Below, piece by piece: positions 13,995 to 26,564 of a stretch of DNA of 64,000 nt; the stretch's first letter is position 1, and every line of letters begins with the position of its first letter. The stretch covers positions 1,099,757 through 1,163,756 of the forward strand of contig JAAOMT010000512.1 in the NCBI GenBank assembly GCA_016748015.1, given 5' to 3'. Position numbers and translations under genes: made by a program. The notes beneath the pieces are model-generated. The model had not been told where the DNA came from, did not search any database, and saw only the letters and a list, made by a program, of their open reading frames with translations. Source of the DNA: Geosiphon pyriformis (Eukaryota > Glomeromycota > Glomeromycetes > Archaeosporales > Geosiphonaceae).

Positions 13995-15425
13995 TCAACA
14001 TTTGCCAAATTCAACGTTAAAATAGGATCCCTGATTTACTTCTTGAATACTACCATCATCGACTGTTCCTAAATTGCATTCCTAAAAAATATTTATCATA
14101 AGTAATTATATTTCAATAAAATACAGTATTAATAAACCAATATTTTTTGGAAAAATTACCAAATTTTCATCAATCTTTCCTTGAGGGCCTCTTCCAATAC
14201 ATCTATAAAGAATTTTTCTCTTTGGTATTAAGATGCATCCACAATCATCTTTTGCATATTCCAACCAATACTCTCTTTCATTGTGCAAGAACCAACCCTT
14301 TGGCGAGAAATCACGAGAAATCCAATCATTCTGTTGAGTGACCCGGATGACTTTTTGTTTATGAAATGATATACTAACTAATCTTACAAAGTCCAAATTT
14401 CCGAATCGGGGAGTACCAAATGTGATAACGCCTATAACTATGGATTTAAAGTCACTATATGATGCATACTTAAAGTACAATGCAGCTAAAACCGCATATA
14501 CTTTGAAAAAAAATATTTTCAGTAAAAATAATATAAATATGAATTGAATGATTTAAGACAAAAAAAAATTACCTCCGCCAATTCCATGTCCAACAAAGTC
14601 AATCTGTTCAGGTTGCTCTCTCAAATTTTTTAGCTTTCCAATTAATAAAGGCATCATTAGCTGGACATGCTCTAACCAGATCGAATCGACCCTACTTTTC
14701 AGAGGTAGAGCAGTGGATATATTTGTTGAACTGACATTAAATGGTCTGTTTATCCATTGCTCTTTACTGAGTTTTGCCCCTCGAAAGTAAATAACTAATT
14801 CTTTTTTTTTCACTGATTCTTCACAAATGTCAGCTGTGAAATAAGTTTTAAATAAAAGAGCAATAATCTTTACTATAAAACTTGAGTTCATTGTAAGTCA
14901 AGAACACAATACTAAGGTTTACCGACGATATCTTGGTCTTTCACAGCTTTTCCAATTTCATTTTTTTTGTTACAATAACCATAATTTGCAATTTCAGCCC
15001 TGCGTCTCAGATAACTTTTAAAGTCTACATTGGCAACCACAGCCTTACGTGGTTTAATTTCAGGATTAACGCGTTTGACATTATCTGATGTTTCTTTCGA
15101 CTTTTTATTTTTGTCTTGTTCTGATGTCAATAAATCGATATATTTGATTTGTTCAAGAGTTTTTATCCTCCAAAACTTTCCTTCAAGACAAAGATTTTAT
15201 ATTTAAAATAACAAATTTGTCCTTAAACATTTAATTTGGTGAATGTTGGAGTAGAAGAATTTTTGTATCTATAATACCTTGGTTTGAGCTCTTGTTCAAT
15301 TGTTCATTGAAGTTTGATTGAAACTTCAGCTTATCCGACAAAGATTTGTTGTAAAAATTCAACTTGATTTGTACTATTATTAAAACAAAAAAAAAGAAGA
15401 AAAAAAAAGATTTTATCCTCGACAT
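13995..15425 (-). CDS. Secreted class 3 lipase-like protein, catalytic serine lost
   Basis: Five exons on the minus strand: 15425-15278, 15180-14923, 14833-14573, 14500-14160 and 14081-13995, giving 364 residues. The N-terminus is a phenylalanine-rich signal peptide. The start is the ATG at 15425; an in-frame GTG lies a few codons upstream. The body follows the fungal lipase_3 plan: RRRAEIANYGYC, ELVIYFRGAK (the beta strand carrying the oxyanion region), DFVGHGIGG (nucleophile elbow, residues 214-222), AVLAALYF, VITFGTPRFGN, VTQQNDW (Asp281), and a C-terminal ECNLGTVDDGS segment. In active enzymes the elbow reads GHSLG; here the serine is Gly219. The usual C-terminal histidine also appears to be replaced in EVNQGSYF. 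The frame is intact and splice sites are good, so this is more likely a pseudoenzyme than a dead gene. Confidence 0.85.
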
Positions 15426-17016
15426 TTTTATTGACACAAATAAAAGAATTGGTGGTGTTAGATACTGTATTTATAGATTGATAGATGGTGTGATATATGT
15501 GGTTGATTTTTAGAGTGATCTACAGTTCATTCCATGTTTATAAACGGGGAATATCTTTTTAATAAAGCTATTCAAATGACCTAATCCCCAGAAGCCAATG
15601 AAAGTTGGTGATTTCCACGAGATTAAACATTGCAATAACACGGAAATCTTGTTTGTCATAATACGTACATGCATAAAGAATAAAAATGGGGTTTTTTATA
15701 TTTTGAATAATTAATAAAAATATTGAATGAAAACTATTTTTTTTTAAAAAAATAATAAATGATTTTCAAGTTCTCATATTTTAATAACAATAATAATAAT
15801 AATAAATAATAATAATAATAATAATAAATAATAATAATAATAATAATAAATAATAATAATAATATCGAAAATATCTGTTTTTTTAATCTTTCAAATTTTT
15901 CAAAATAGCTATTTTTTTAATATTCTTATTTTTCAAAATATTTTGTTTTTTAAAATTAATTACAAACCCAAATCAAAATTATTGAAATATGTTAAAAATG
16001 CAAAGATTTTAAAAATAAATGTAAAAAAAATATGAACTACCAATTGTAAAAATGAAAAAAAGTAATTCTTGTTTAATAATAGACTTTGTTTAAGAGTTTT
16101 ATTTATAAATAATTAATGATGGAAATGGTGTATTAACAACTAGAAAAATCAAATGATTAATCAATTCTGCTTTGGAGTTTCATTAGTTCTACTGTGGTTC
16201 AACTGAGGTGGGTGAGGTTTTATTGAGAAATTGATTGCAAGTGCCATTTTTTGGTATAATATTATCGTTCTTTATCTCTCACAGATTTTTTTTCAAATTA
16301 GTCACCAACAATTTAATTATTGCCGGAAAGACTTTGTAATTATTGGAACGATGGTTTATTTGTCATTTGCATTTTCAACGGACATTCGATAAAAATCCAA
16401 ATTGCCATTACTTTTTTATCTTTTGATTTAACAACACCACTTTTTTCAATTCAAAGTTTTGGCAAAAATATGAATCAATAACTTTAATAGCTTCAATTTT
16501 TGTGTTACCTAAAGGCGTGATTTAACACCTCTTATTGAAGAATTCGAGATGTTTCTTTTTGAAAAATGTAAATATATAATGAGTTTGATAAAGTTGAAAT
16601 TTCACGAAATCAAAATTTAGGCAAAAATTCTGAATTCATTAATCCGGAGAGAAAAGGTACCTTGAAATACATCAGGATCATTATCATATATCATTTGTGT
16701 GGTCATTAGCAACTAAAGAAACTCATCAAAATTTTTTTAATCATCCCTTACAAGCTAGTTTTTAGTACCTGCTGCAGCCACAGATGTATCATAATAATTG
16801 TGATGATTTTTAAGGATTTTATCGTATTTGTTTGAAAGTGTTTGAAATAATGATAAATTTGTTCTGTTTTTGAACTGCATTAAGGGTTTCTCATCTCGTT
16901 CATATTTAATGAGATCATAAACTTTCAGTGAATAAAGGATACTTTAGACATAAAGTTTTGAATCAAAATAAACGCATTTTCTTAATCATTCGAAGCTTGG
17001 GTATAGATTCCGATCC
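15426..17016. other. Divergent intergenic region
   Basis: The region upstream of both the lipase-like gene (-) and the proline-rich gene (+). It is A+T-rich, includes a trinucleotide repeat at 15782-15864, and shows no gene. Confidence 0.6.
15782..15864. repeat. (AAT)n microsatellite with TAAA interruptions
   Basis: Several blocks of AAT units separated by AAATAAT steps, about 83 bp in all. Confidence 0.95.
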
Positions 17017-18463
17017 ATGACAGAGCAACCACAACGACAACAACCCACACCTTCCTTTTTTAAAGGTTTTGTTAATCTTGTATCAGAAGCTACGGCTAGT
17101 GCTCGTCATGACTTTGACAAGTTTAAAGAAAGTTTAATGACTGGGGTGTTAGGAGTTAACGAAATCACTCGAAAAGAGCAAACTCAGTCAGCAGCTTCCC
17201 AATCACCTCTAAATAAATCAATTAATTCTAACCATGTAAATAATTTTGAAATTCACGCATCCTATTTGTACCAGTATTAAGTTTATCATAATTATTTATT
17301 TTGCGATTCAAGATGATATTTCCAGAATATTTTAGTGTCGACAAGCCATTAGAGCCACAAAGACATCGAAAACGAATTCGAAAATTTCGTCAAACAAATA
17401 AATCGTCAACAAGTTACAAAAAAGAAGAGAGTGAGAATCATGAAAACAAAAGAGTTAGTCAAGAATTGTTGAGAAAAATTGAATTTTTGGATCAAAAAGT
17501 AGCTACTCTTGAAAAAAAGGTAAATAAAATCAAATTTAAAGCAGCAAAATATTTAAATCTCATCTTCAAATTTTTAGGTTTTAGATATGCAGAATTTTCA
17601 CAATGCCTCTTCAAGTTCAGGAATGACTTCTTTTGACTTAGGCTTACCAAACAGCAATTTAAAAAGTTACTGCAACATCAAGGAAACATCTCTCTTTTCA
17701 CCTCCACCACCGCCACCACCACCACCACCACCAACTGAAAATCAATCTTTGATGTTTCTTAAAAAAAGGTTGTCAAAGGTAAATTAGAATTAATGCTCCC
17801 AATATTTTATATACTTTCAAAAACTAAAAATTGACAGTTTAAAATGAATCTTTTATGAGGTCAATAAAAACCCCAAGGATTCTCCAAAATTAATCAAAGA
17901 AGGTTCGTCACCCATCGCTGACATGACTGTTTCCCTTCAAGACTTGAAAAATATTCGACTTCGAAAGACTAATTTACTTTCGTTAAGTTTTTGCTTTTTT
18001 CTTGAAGTTTTCATTTGCATTAATCTTCGATTAAAAGTTCCATAGTTAATTTCGGATATTTTTACGTGCACAGTTCAACAAGTGGATATATTTCCAGCAT
18101 TTCAACAGTTGGATTATCGGAACAGAACCAATCAGGTTTGTGTTTTTAAAAATAAATATAGTCGGGGGCTAGCGAATTATGAATGTTATCTTTCCAAGTA
18201 ACTCCTAGACTAATTTTTTTGTTATAAGGATAGTTTTGAAAAGAAAACTGAGTACACAAATCAATTCACCCCACTCTCGGAAAATAATGATGGGATCATC
18301 ATTAAGACAGGGTTTGTATCAGGACGACCTCGATAAGCATGAGCCGGAAGTTTTAGTGAAGGAAGAACTTCAATCAGACACGGAAATGGTCACAAACTTA
18401 AAACGTTGTAAGACCACTGGTAATGACCAAAACGGAACGGCAATGAAAATGAAGCTGTCATAG
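17017..18463 (+). CDS. Proline-rich coiled-coil protein, possibly PRR11-like
   Basis: Six exons are proposed: 17017-17235, 17313-17519, 17578-17778, 17860-17981, 18074-18135 and 18234-18463, with phases that close to 346 residues. The N-terminus is Gln/Ser-rich. Exon 2 is basic and ends in a short coiled coil (LLRKIEFLDQKVATLEKK). Exon 3 has an uninterrupted run of eleven prolines. After that come FLKKRLSK, a SSPIADMTVSLQDLKNIRLR segment and a Lys/Arg tail. The order polyproline, then a short Leu/Lys stretch, then a V(S/T)LQDLKxIRL motif resembles animal PRR11, a cell-cycle protein; this is a weak, inferred match. The exon 4 acceptor and the exon 4 to 5 donor (GTTAAG) are less certain. If the relation is wrong, the gene is an unassigned low-complexity protein. 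Confidence 0.6.
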
Positions 18464-20823
18464 CACAAATATGATCTCACGCTAAAACCAAATTACAACA
18501 CCAGCCAATCCATCGGAAAAAAAGTAGCTGGATTTGAGGAAGTTATTTAATAAGGAGGTTTGGAGACGAAAGGTGTATGTGGGCAGCTGAAGTCAGGGGT
18601 TTACTTTTGAAATTTTATCTCGTTAAATTTGAAGGTGATCTTTTTATTAAATTTTTTTCTTTACTGGGTACACTTCTGTCTAATTCATCCCTAGATATTT
18701 AGTTAAAGTTGCATTGTGTTTGTACATCAAGCTTTAGAACATCTCGAGGGTTTTTTATAAACCATATCATATCATTTTTGATTAGTAATAGAATTTTCAA
18801 AGATTAAAATTTCTTTTTTCTATAAATTTCTGATATTTAAACTTTGAATTCTAATAATAATTCACTAAATTTATTACGAACTTTTCCCTATTTTTGTCTT
18901 ATTTAGAAATTTCTTTGCATTTTATTCTTTGTGCAAATAAAATAAAAATAAATTTTTTTTAAACTCTAATGAGAAAAATAGGTTGATAAATCACTTTTAA
19001 TTCTGCCAAAAAATATTTCCTCAATTTAAATAGGTGAGTGCGATATAATTCTCACAAAGCATACATATATGATATATAGTTTAACATAAAGAAATAAAAT
19101 GATTAATATGTTAGTAAACTATTATGCTAGAAACAAAATTTTTATTTAATTAGTTATTTAAATTTTGTAAATATCAAATTGAAAATAGAATCTACTATTC
19201 TAAAAATCATAATTATATGTATATATATATAAAAAAAAGGTTTAATCTCAATATTACAATTGCATCATCTGGATAAAAGATGAAATATGAATAAAATTGT
19301 ATTTTAGAAAGGAGTTTTTCTTTATAAAAGCTTTTATTTACAAAGTAATTTTTGAAAGAGGAGTTTGTATTTATGTTATTAAAATTATGTAAGCGTAGTT
19401 TAACCAAACATGTAATTCTGATAAATTAGTGATCGCTTCTGTTGTTGATAGATTATCAAAGATATTATTGATATTTTTGAATTTTCATATAAACCGTGAT
19501 ATTGAACTTTAAAACAATCATCCAGATATCGTTATTGATCTAGATCGTTTGAATTTTGAATATAAAGTTCATGATAACTTCAAATTAATCCCTATTATCA
19601 TGAATATAATAGTTATACAATTAGGATTTAAATTTTATGAACCCATTAAAATATCCATCTATTAATTTACAATGATTTTTAACTAGCATTTTATTTTAGT
19701 ATAAAATATAAACTTTCTTTTTCGAAATTTCTATTACCAATTGGATATTGCGTTCAAGCACCAATAGAGTATCTTAAATTGAAATTTTACATATATTCAA
19801 ATTGAAGAAATCAAAGATTGATATTTTAAAAATTTTATCTTCTATTTTGTGTTGTATATATTGATTATTATCTATTATTAAAGAATATATTATTACAATT
19901 CATTTCAATTAATTAATAGTCTTTAATCCTTTTTTTTTCGATAAGAAAATTTTTCAAACGTTTTTGGTCATTATTCTCTTTGATGCTGTCATCCTACTCT
20001 CTAATATTTTGGTAATTTAAAATACATTATAAATGTAAAGAATTTTCATAAACAAAATAGTTTTACATTATTTTACTAAAACAAAATAAACTCATTTTGC
20101 CTTTTTTTTAATAATCATTTCAAGTTTAAATTTTTTTTTCGGTAAAATTTAAATTGGTTGTAAAACTTTTCATATATTAATATTTTAATATATTTAAAAA
20201 ATTTTCATTAATAAAAAAATTTTAGTTCTAATTATTGTTCAAGTGTTTATAAGATCATTTTATGTACTTTTCTTTTAATTGCTTTATAAGATGTCTTTTA
20301 CACTTATTTATAACAAATTTGTTCCAATGCTTGTGTAATTTTTTTGGGTTTTTTCACCCTATATATATATTTATTGAAGTTTTTTTTTGAGCTTTTTAAG
20401 ATTGTAATATATTGTGAAAAAAGAAATGTTTGTTTAACATTTCTATTCTATTTTATTCACTTCTTGCATATCATTATTTTACAAATTTTATCATTCAAAA
20501 TGAATCTTTCTCCGGCGTTGCTTGAGATCATACAGGCAATATTTCCAGCCAAGAAAAAAGGCACAATGAGTTAAGAGATTTCTTATCTACAGTTTAAAAT
20601 TAACCTATATTCAACACTGGTCAAGTAGTATCAAAAAAAAAGTGCTTTTCGATAGCCTTTACAAAATTGAATTTTATCTATCTTACGTTTTTTTAATGAC
20701 ATGTGATCATTAAAACTATTTATAATACTTCTATTCGGAATTTTATACTTACAAAAAATTATAATAAAATCCAACTAATCAAAGATGGATTTACCAAAAA
20801 TTTGAAAATTACAATATTTTGTC
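18464..20823. other. A+T-rich intergenic region
   Basis: About 2.4 kb between converging genes. The 76-codon frame near 20344 has low-complexity composition and no context, and no other signal was seen. Confidence 0.6.
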
Positions 20824-23368
20824 TTAAGAATAATTTAGTGTTTTCAATAAATTCAACTTTTCCCAAGCTTTAGGATGACCTTGAGCGCAGGCTCTTTGAA
20901 AATGGTCCGCCGCTTTTACGTAATCTCCATCTTTTAAATAACGTGAACCATAGTTATATAGCAAGCCTGGATGATCTTGATTGTATGCCATTTTTATATA
21001 TTTTCTGGAAAGTCCTTTATCAACAATACCTGCTAAACCACCCTTGTCAAATGCAAAACCATATTTGTACTGCGCATCTCGATCCCCTCCATCAGCTGCA
21101 TTTTTCCATAAGTTTAAGCCTCGTTGGAGATCCTTTTCCACGGGCTCCAACCCGGTCACAAAATACAGACCAGCATAATATTGAGCTTTTAGAACCCCAT
21201 GATCTGCAAGTGTTTCAAACATTTGCCAAGCTTCGTAATATTCTCGTTTATTATATAAAGCAATTGCTTCATCGAGATTTGGCGGTGGTGTAGAATCGTT
21301 CATAACATCGTCTTCGTCCTCATTCCCACTGCAGGAGTCTTCAAGATCATCGTATCTCCAAAAAGTGTAGTTATTTATCGATGATTGGGCAGAAGGTAAA
21401 CCAGTAATAGCGCGTGAATATGTATTGGAGCTAGAGCTATCATCGCCTCCCTCAAAGATTTTATGCATATCATATAGTTTTGGGCAAAATTCTGAAATTT
21501 TAGGCCGGCTTCTTGGCTCTGCATTCCAACCTCTCCTCATTAATCTCTCATATTCCTCTGGTATATCTGAAATGTTAGTGATTGGACGTTCCCCATTTTT
21601 GACTCTCTCTAACACGTCAGAATTTTCGATATTACCGTATGGCAACTGTTGTGTGGCTATTTCCCAGAGAACAATTGCATAACTAAATTCAAAAGATTAT
21701 AATTTAGGTTTTTTCTAAGTAAAGCGCATAAATTTTACACTAGGAAATATAGATACCTATAAACATCGCATTCTTTTGTAAATCTATATTTAGGATCGAG
21801 TTTTTCAGGTGCGGTCCACCTAATAAAAAATCATCAAGTTAACGGATTATACAACACTAATTTCCACAGACGATCAATAGAAGATTTCTTTAGGGTTTAC
21901 GGGTTTAAACAGCAAAGAAAACTTTTATTGATTCTAAAATCAAGTTCTGAAACTCGAGGGCCTTTTCATAACGAAAAAGTAAATATACCTCATTGCAGAA
22001 AGCATATCCGGTATTGTTAGAGTTTTGGACTTGGGATCCTCTTCTTTGCGAGAGCGATAAAAATTAGTAAGTTTTGCATTCCGATCGCCATCTAAAAATA
22101 TATTGTGACTTTTAAAATCGAAAGCCATAAAGAAATTAGTCTCTTGTGTTAGATGCATAACATGTATGAAAAAACTTTCAAATACCTTCTCACGTCATGA
22201 TGGAGTACATCAACTTGATGACAAAAGGCCAATGCTTGGGCAATTTGCAAAGCAATTTTCAGCTTATCTGTCCAAGTTAACATATGAGTCTCCAGGTAAG
22301 TTTTCATATCGCCATTTTTCGCCCAGTCAGTAATTGAAAATCGTTCACCATTTCGTTCTAAAATACCATGACTACAAAGTACATCACCAAATTTAAAACT
22401 TTTAAATTTTTTATGAAAATTTTAACTTGATAAAAAATTTAATTTACAATTTCAATATCGACGAACATTTTTCCAACAACCGCAAAATTGCTACTTCTTT
22501 CCAAAAATATGTATCATTTTTTCCGCCATTATCTATCTTTCCGATTGATTTTTCTGCAATTGGATAACGTTGAACTGAGTAAACTCTTTTCACGATATGA
22601 GCTTTGTTGCCGCGTTTAATAAGCTCAGAGCTATCATCGAAGATATCTTCACTTGAGATCCTTATTTGCTTGAGCAACTCTTTGCCGATAGGAGCATCGT
22701 CCTTAATGGCCATTACCTCAGCTTCCACCTGACAATTACGTGGAATACTCTGTTGCACATGTAGGATTTGTACATGACGTAGAGTTAGTTGACTTACTGC
22801 AAAATGGAACCTATTTGACAATTCGACTACTTGGTTTGCCACCTGAATAAATGAAGTATTAAAACTAATCAAAAATTATGAACACTTGAATAATATCTTG
22901 CTGAAAAGAGAAGAGTTATACTAACTTCATCAGCACACATAATTTTACCAAGTACACCTCCTCGACGTGGTTTTTGTTGTTTTAAAAGAAACTCTTTGAT
23001 ATCTTCCAAGCATTCTATATAATATTCTAAATTCTGAGACATCTCATTCTCTGGACCTGAGATTTGATTATTAAGTTGCCCATTCGCGCATCTAACCATT
23101 TTCGCCAAATTTTGACATGTTAATATGTTCCGTTCGGCTGTTCGCGCAGCTTCTACGATGCTTCGTACAATTTCCACAATTGCATCAGCACCTGAATAAA
23201 TGATTGAGATATGTTTTAGTTTGATGAAGTGAGATCTTTAAGTTATAAAAAGAAATTATTCTTCGATTGCAATTCCTTTGATTTACCTGGGATGTTTGAA
23301 AATTTGGTCAGTTTAGAAGCAAAATTGAGGCCATTAGAAACATAACCTAGCAATTCTTCTCTATTCAT
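20824..23368 (-). CDS. MLKL-like helical domain / pseudokinase / Sel1-repeat protein (copy A)
   Basis: Seven exons on the minus strand: 23368-23287, 23191-22926, 22842-22448, 22371-22186, 22108-21989, 21819-21757 and 21682-20824, giving 656 residues. Residues about 28-140 form a helical domain with TAERNILTCQNLAKMV and a later IKEFLLKQQ helix, as in the MLKL_NTD/HeLo-like four-helix bundle. A kinase-like domain follows: Lys214 in AEKSIGK, the alpha-C glutamate in FWKEV, catalytic loop HHDVRSHN (Asp307, Asn312), WTAPEKL, and SYAIVLWEIATQQLP. The DFG motif reads TNFY, with Asn325 in place of aspartate, and no glycine-rich loop is visible, so it is probably a pseudokinase. An acidic linker leads to three or four Sel1-like repeats (GVLKAQYYAGLYF, DAQYKYGFAF, HPGLLYNYG). 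The likely role, by analogy only, is signalling or membrane-directed cell death. Copy B shares exon plan and phases. Confidence 0.9.
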
Positions 23369-25604
23369 CTTTATAAATTGATTAAATTTTAACAAGAGAG
23401 ATTTGAAAAGGTATAAAAGACTCAATCCCAAAAGAGAAATTGGTGAAAAAGGCGGCTCTTTAGCGGATTCTTTTTATATTAAAATGGCTTTGAACCTGTA
23501 GGTTTCTAAAAAAAAAAAATCTCTTTAGAATTTGTTTTGAAAGAACCGAAAAATAGGACCAATGAGAGTTGAAGTAATTAATCTAAGCAAAGATAATTCC
23601 TTGAATAATTTCGAAGAAAACAATCCTGGAAATTAGGTTTTTAAACAATGAAAATTGGAAATCTTTTCTGCTGCCAATTTTCAATCTAACTGACACCAAG
23701 TTCATTCAGGAGCCCGACTCTCAATTTGGCTGTAGCATTTATTGTTAACACTCCCTGCATTCATTGTGATATTTCTTGTTCAATCCTAATGAAACCTAAA
23801 ATGGCAAAGATTTTCCAAAAACTTTTCTGTAGCTGTAAATGGCGTCAATAAAAAACTAACGATTTATGTTCTGATGCATTTTCTAAAAAGGAAAGTTATA
23901 ATTCACAGCAGATCTTGTAATATTCTGACGACCGACCAACTAGCTAAAGAAATTAATTTGTCTCCGCTCTCTCTTTCAATGGTAAATTAGTCTATAAAGT
24001 GTTGCAGTGACGAATACCAGGGAAACTTTGGAAGCGAGATGATGTAAAGCAAATCCTAACGAGGAAGATCAAGATCCTGAATGGGGGTTGGAATACGTGG
24101 GTGGCTGCTGATTTGGTTTCCTCGACGGTCCTTCGGGACGTTAACACGATAAGAGACTCTGAGGCCTTCCCTCGAAGCCCGGGGATTGATTGAAGATTTT
24201 GATCAGGAACTGGTGACCGAATCTGATGATAGGACCCGGAATATGTGTGGGATTTTGGCCTTTTGAACGGTCACGAGTGTACAATCGGAATGAGATTTAT
24301 GCATAAGCTGATCAAGACGGATATACTTTGAGAATGCTCACGTTTACTTTGAACATGTACATGTTTCATCTTGTGATTGGGCTACACTCGCGTAATCATA
24401 AACTCATATTTTAAAACACATAAGAAAATTATTTGATTATAATTCAAGGCTTAACATTATTAGTTTTATTGTTTTTAATTATATTAAATAATGAAAAAAA
24501 ATTATTCTAAAAAATTTCTATTTGTGTTATCAAACTTACTAAATTATTAAATTCTTTAAAAGAAGATTAAGCTGAAAGATTAGTTCTTTTTGTAAAGCCA
24601 AAGAGGGACAGGTGCTCCGATTATTAAAAATGCTGATGCCTACTATAATTAAAAAGTAATCGTAATTTGGACATGTTGAAGCTGTAAATAAAGATGAAAA
24701 CTTTGAAAAAGCCACTTGGAAATATAATCAAAAGGAATTATCGGAAAAGACAAAGCTAGATAAAGAAGTAATAAAAAAATATGAAAGGAAAACACATTGG
24801 GCTGTTTTCTTTGAATAATTATTGAGATTATTCTTTACAAAAGACATTGAATAATTTAGAAAGTATGGAACAAAAAATGATGAAAATAAACATAGCGAAG
24901 CATCGTTGATAGTTTTGTTACATTAAAAAATGAAAAGTTTGATGTTCACTTTGTGTAAATGTATGTTGGAACGCGAATCTAGCCCATTGAATCCACTGGG
25001 CTCCAAGATGATTAAGCAAATAATCCTCGAGACCAAAAAATTTAATACCTAATAAAGAAACATGCGAGATAACTTTTTGTTGTGTGTAGATACCTTTAAA
25101 TGCTAACAATTATTGACCAGGTAGCCATATTTAACATTCTCTATTATTTTATATTAAAATTATTATGGATAATATTTATATAAATTCTATTAAATGCCAT
25201 ATTACTTGTAGGGACTTATTAATGAAAGTTTTTTAAATGATTTGAATTCGAAAATTTAAGCCTAAAAGCTTCAGTTTATTTCGTTTCGGCTATTTTGTTT
25301 AACATATACATTTTCTCAATACAAATTTGGCTTTGAAAATTTTAGGTACATAGTATTGCTCGATATAAAATTATTTTTTTTGTTCTAAAATAAAAAGTCC
25401 TAGTGTAAAGTAATGATGAAATTTTTTTTAAACACGAATCCTGGGAATTTTTTTTATTCAAGGTATCTTAATATCAAATGCTATAATATAAAAAAACTAA
25501 TATCTGATATTGCATGCTACGAATATTAGAAATGATCCCCTCCTTTCCAATGAAAACCTCTTGAGGCATAATTTTTTCTTTCCCACCATTTCTTTTATTG
25601 GTTT
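23369..25604. other. Intergenic region with a less A+T-rich island
   Basis: Upstream of pseudokinase gene A. Most is A+T-rich. Between about 23985 and 24400 the sequence is clearly richer in G and C. One + frame there is open for roughly 55 codons (around 24035-24192) and reads as protein (WKRDDVKQILTRKIKILNGG), without an identifiable family or splice context. It may be a fragment of a mobile element. Confidence 0.45.
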
Positions 25605-26102
25605 TTTTTATGTTATGTTTCAAATCGCCCAAATGTTCTCAATGGGTTTTAGATCTGGGCTAGCCTTGGCAAAACATGACATCGAAGTCTTTGATGTCAT
25701 CATGCACATGATTGGAGGTATGTTTTTGATCATTTTCTTGATGGAATACCCACTAAATGTATATACTTTTTCCTTGGAGCTGTCGTTGAGAAGAGAGACA
25801 CTCTTGGACAGAATAGTAATGTGGCCAAGCCTTGAAAGCTCGTCACAAGTTCGTTCGCAGACTTCGAAGTTAGGATGCGTTTCTTGGAGCTGTGCTTTGA
25901 TTTCGGCTGTTATAATGAAATCATTACATGCACAATTAGGCAGCGTTTGCGAGGAGTAAGCTTGCGCGAGCCCCGGACAATCATATTCAGAATCTGACTG
26001 TTCTTGTGAAGAAGGGTGACGTATCGTTGACAGGAACACAAATTAATTTGGCAATTTCGGTTGTATTGTGGTGACCGTCACGCCAAAAGAAAGTTTTATT
26101 AT
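25605..26102 (-). pseudogene. Tc1/mariner-type transposase relic, internally deleted
   Basis: On the minus strand a helix-turn-helix piece (TTEIAKLI) is followed, after a frame change, by ITAEIKAQLQETHPNFEVCERT, which is the typical mid-N-terminal part of Tc1-like transposases. Then comes KEKVYTFSGYSIK and, after an apparent deletion of most of the catalytic core, SPDLKPIENIWAI, the signature just before the last catalytic residue of Tc1/mariner enzymes. The two ends of the protein are therefore joined without the middle. No terminal inverted repeats were found. The element is inactive. Confidence 0.75.
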
Positions 26103-26564
26103 AGTCTTTTATTACTAGGAACAAAAAAAGAAAATCTTCCATGTTACAGTTTCTCAATAAAAAATTCGGGTTTTATGATAATATTTTTACTATTCGGAAC
26201 GTGATCCATTTATTAAGAGCTCCATCGCCTAAAAATCAAAATTCCTTTCAAAGCTTAACGTTGAGATTTCATCGTCAACGCGCTGCATCTAAATAAAATA
26301 ATATTAAATATTAAAAACCCTAAAAATGAGTTATCTAGTCTTTACCGTTAATCTTGTGTGGGGAAAGCTTGGCAGTTGTAGTAGTCTCTTAGAATCTGTA
26401 AAAATTTAATATCAAAGTAATGCACGAACTAGTTTTTATATCACCCCAAAAATTTCAATCTCTGAATTAATTAATTTGATTGCTTTTTCAACGATAAATG
26501 GATATTTATTTAAAAGATAAAAACTCGAGAAAAAACTAAGCAAAAAACATAATTTGAAGACCAT

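Noticed and set aside
15782-15864. AAT repeat as a possible CRISPR-like or origin array
   Set aside because: It is a simple trinucleotide microsatellite with no spacer structure.
20344-20574. 76-codon + frame, tempting as a small membrane protein
   Set aside because: Hydrophobicity comes from T-rich codons; no signal or context supports a gene.
25510-25959. 149-codon + frame
   Set aside because: It lies antisense to the Tc1/mariner relic, whose minus-strand reading has clear transposase motifs.
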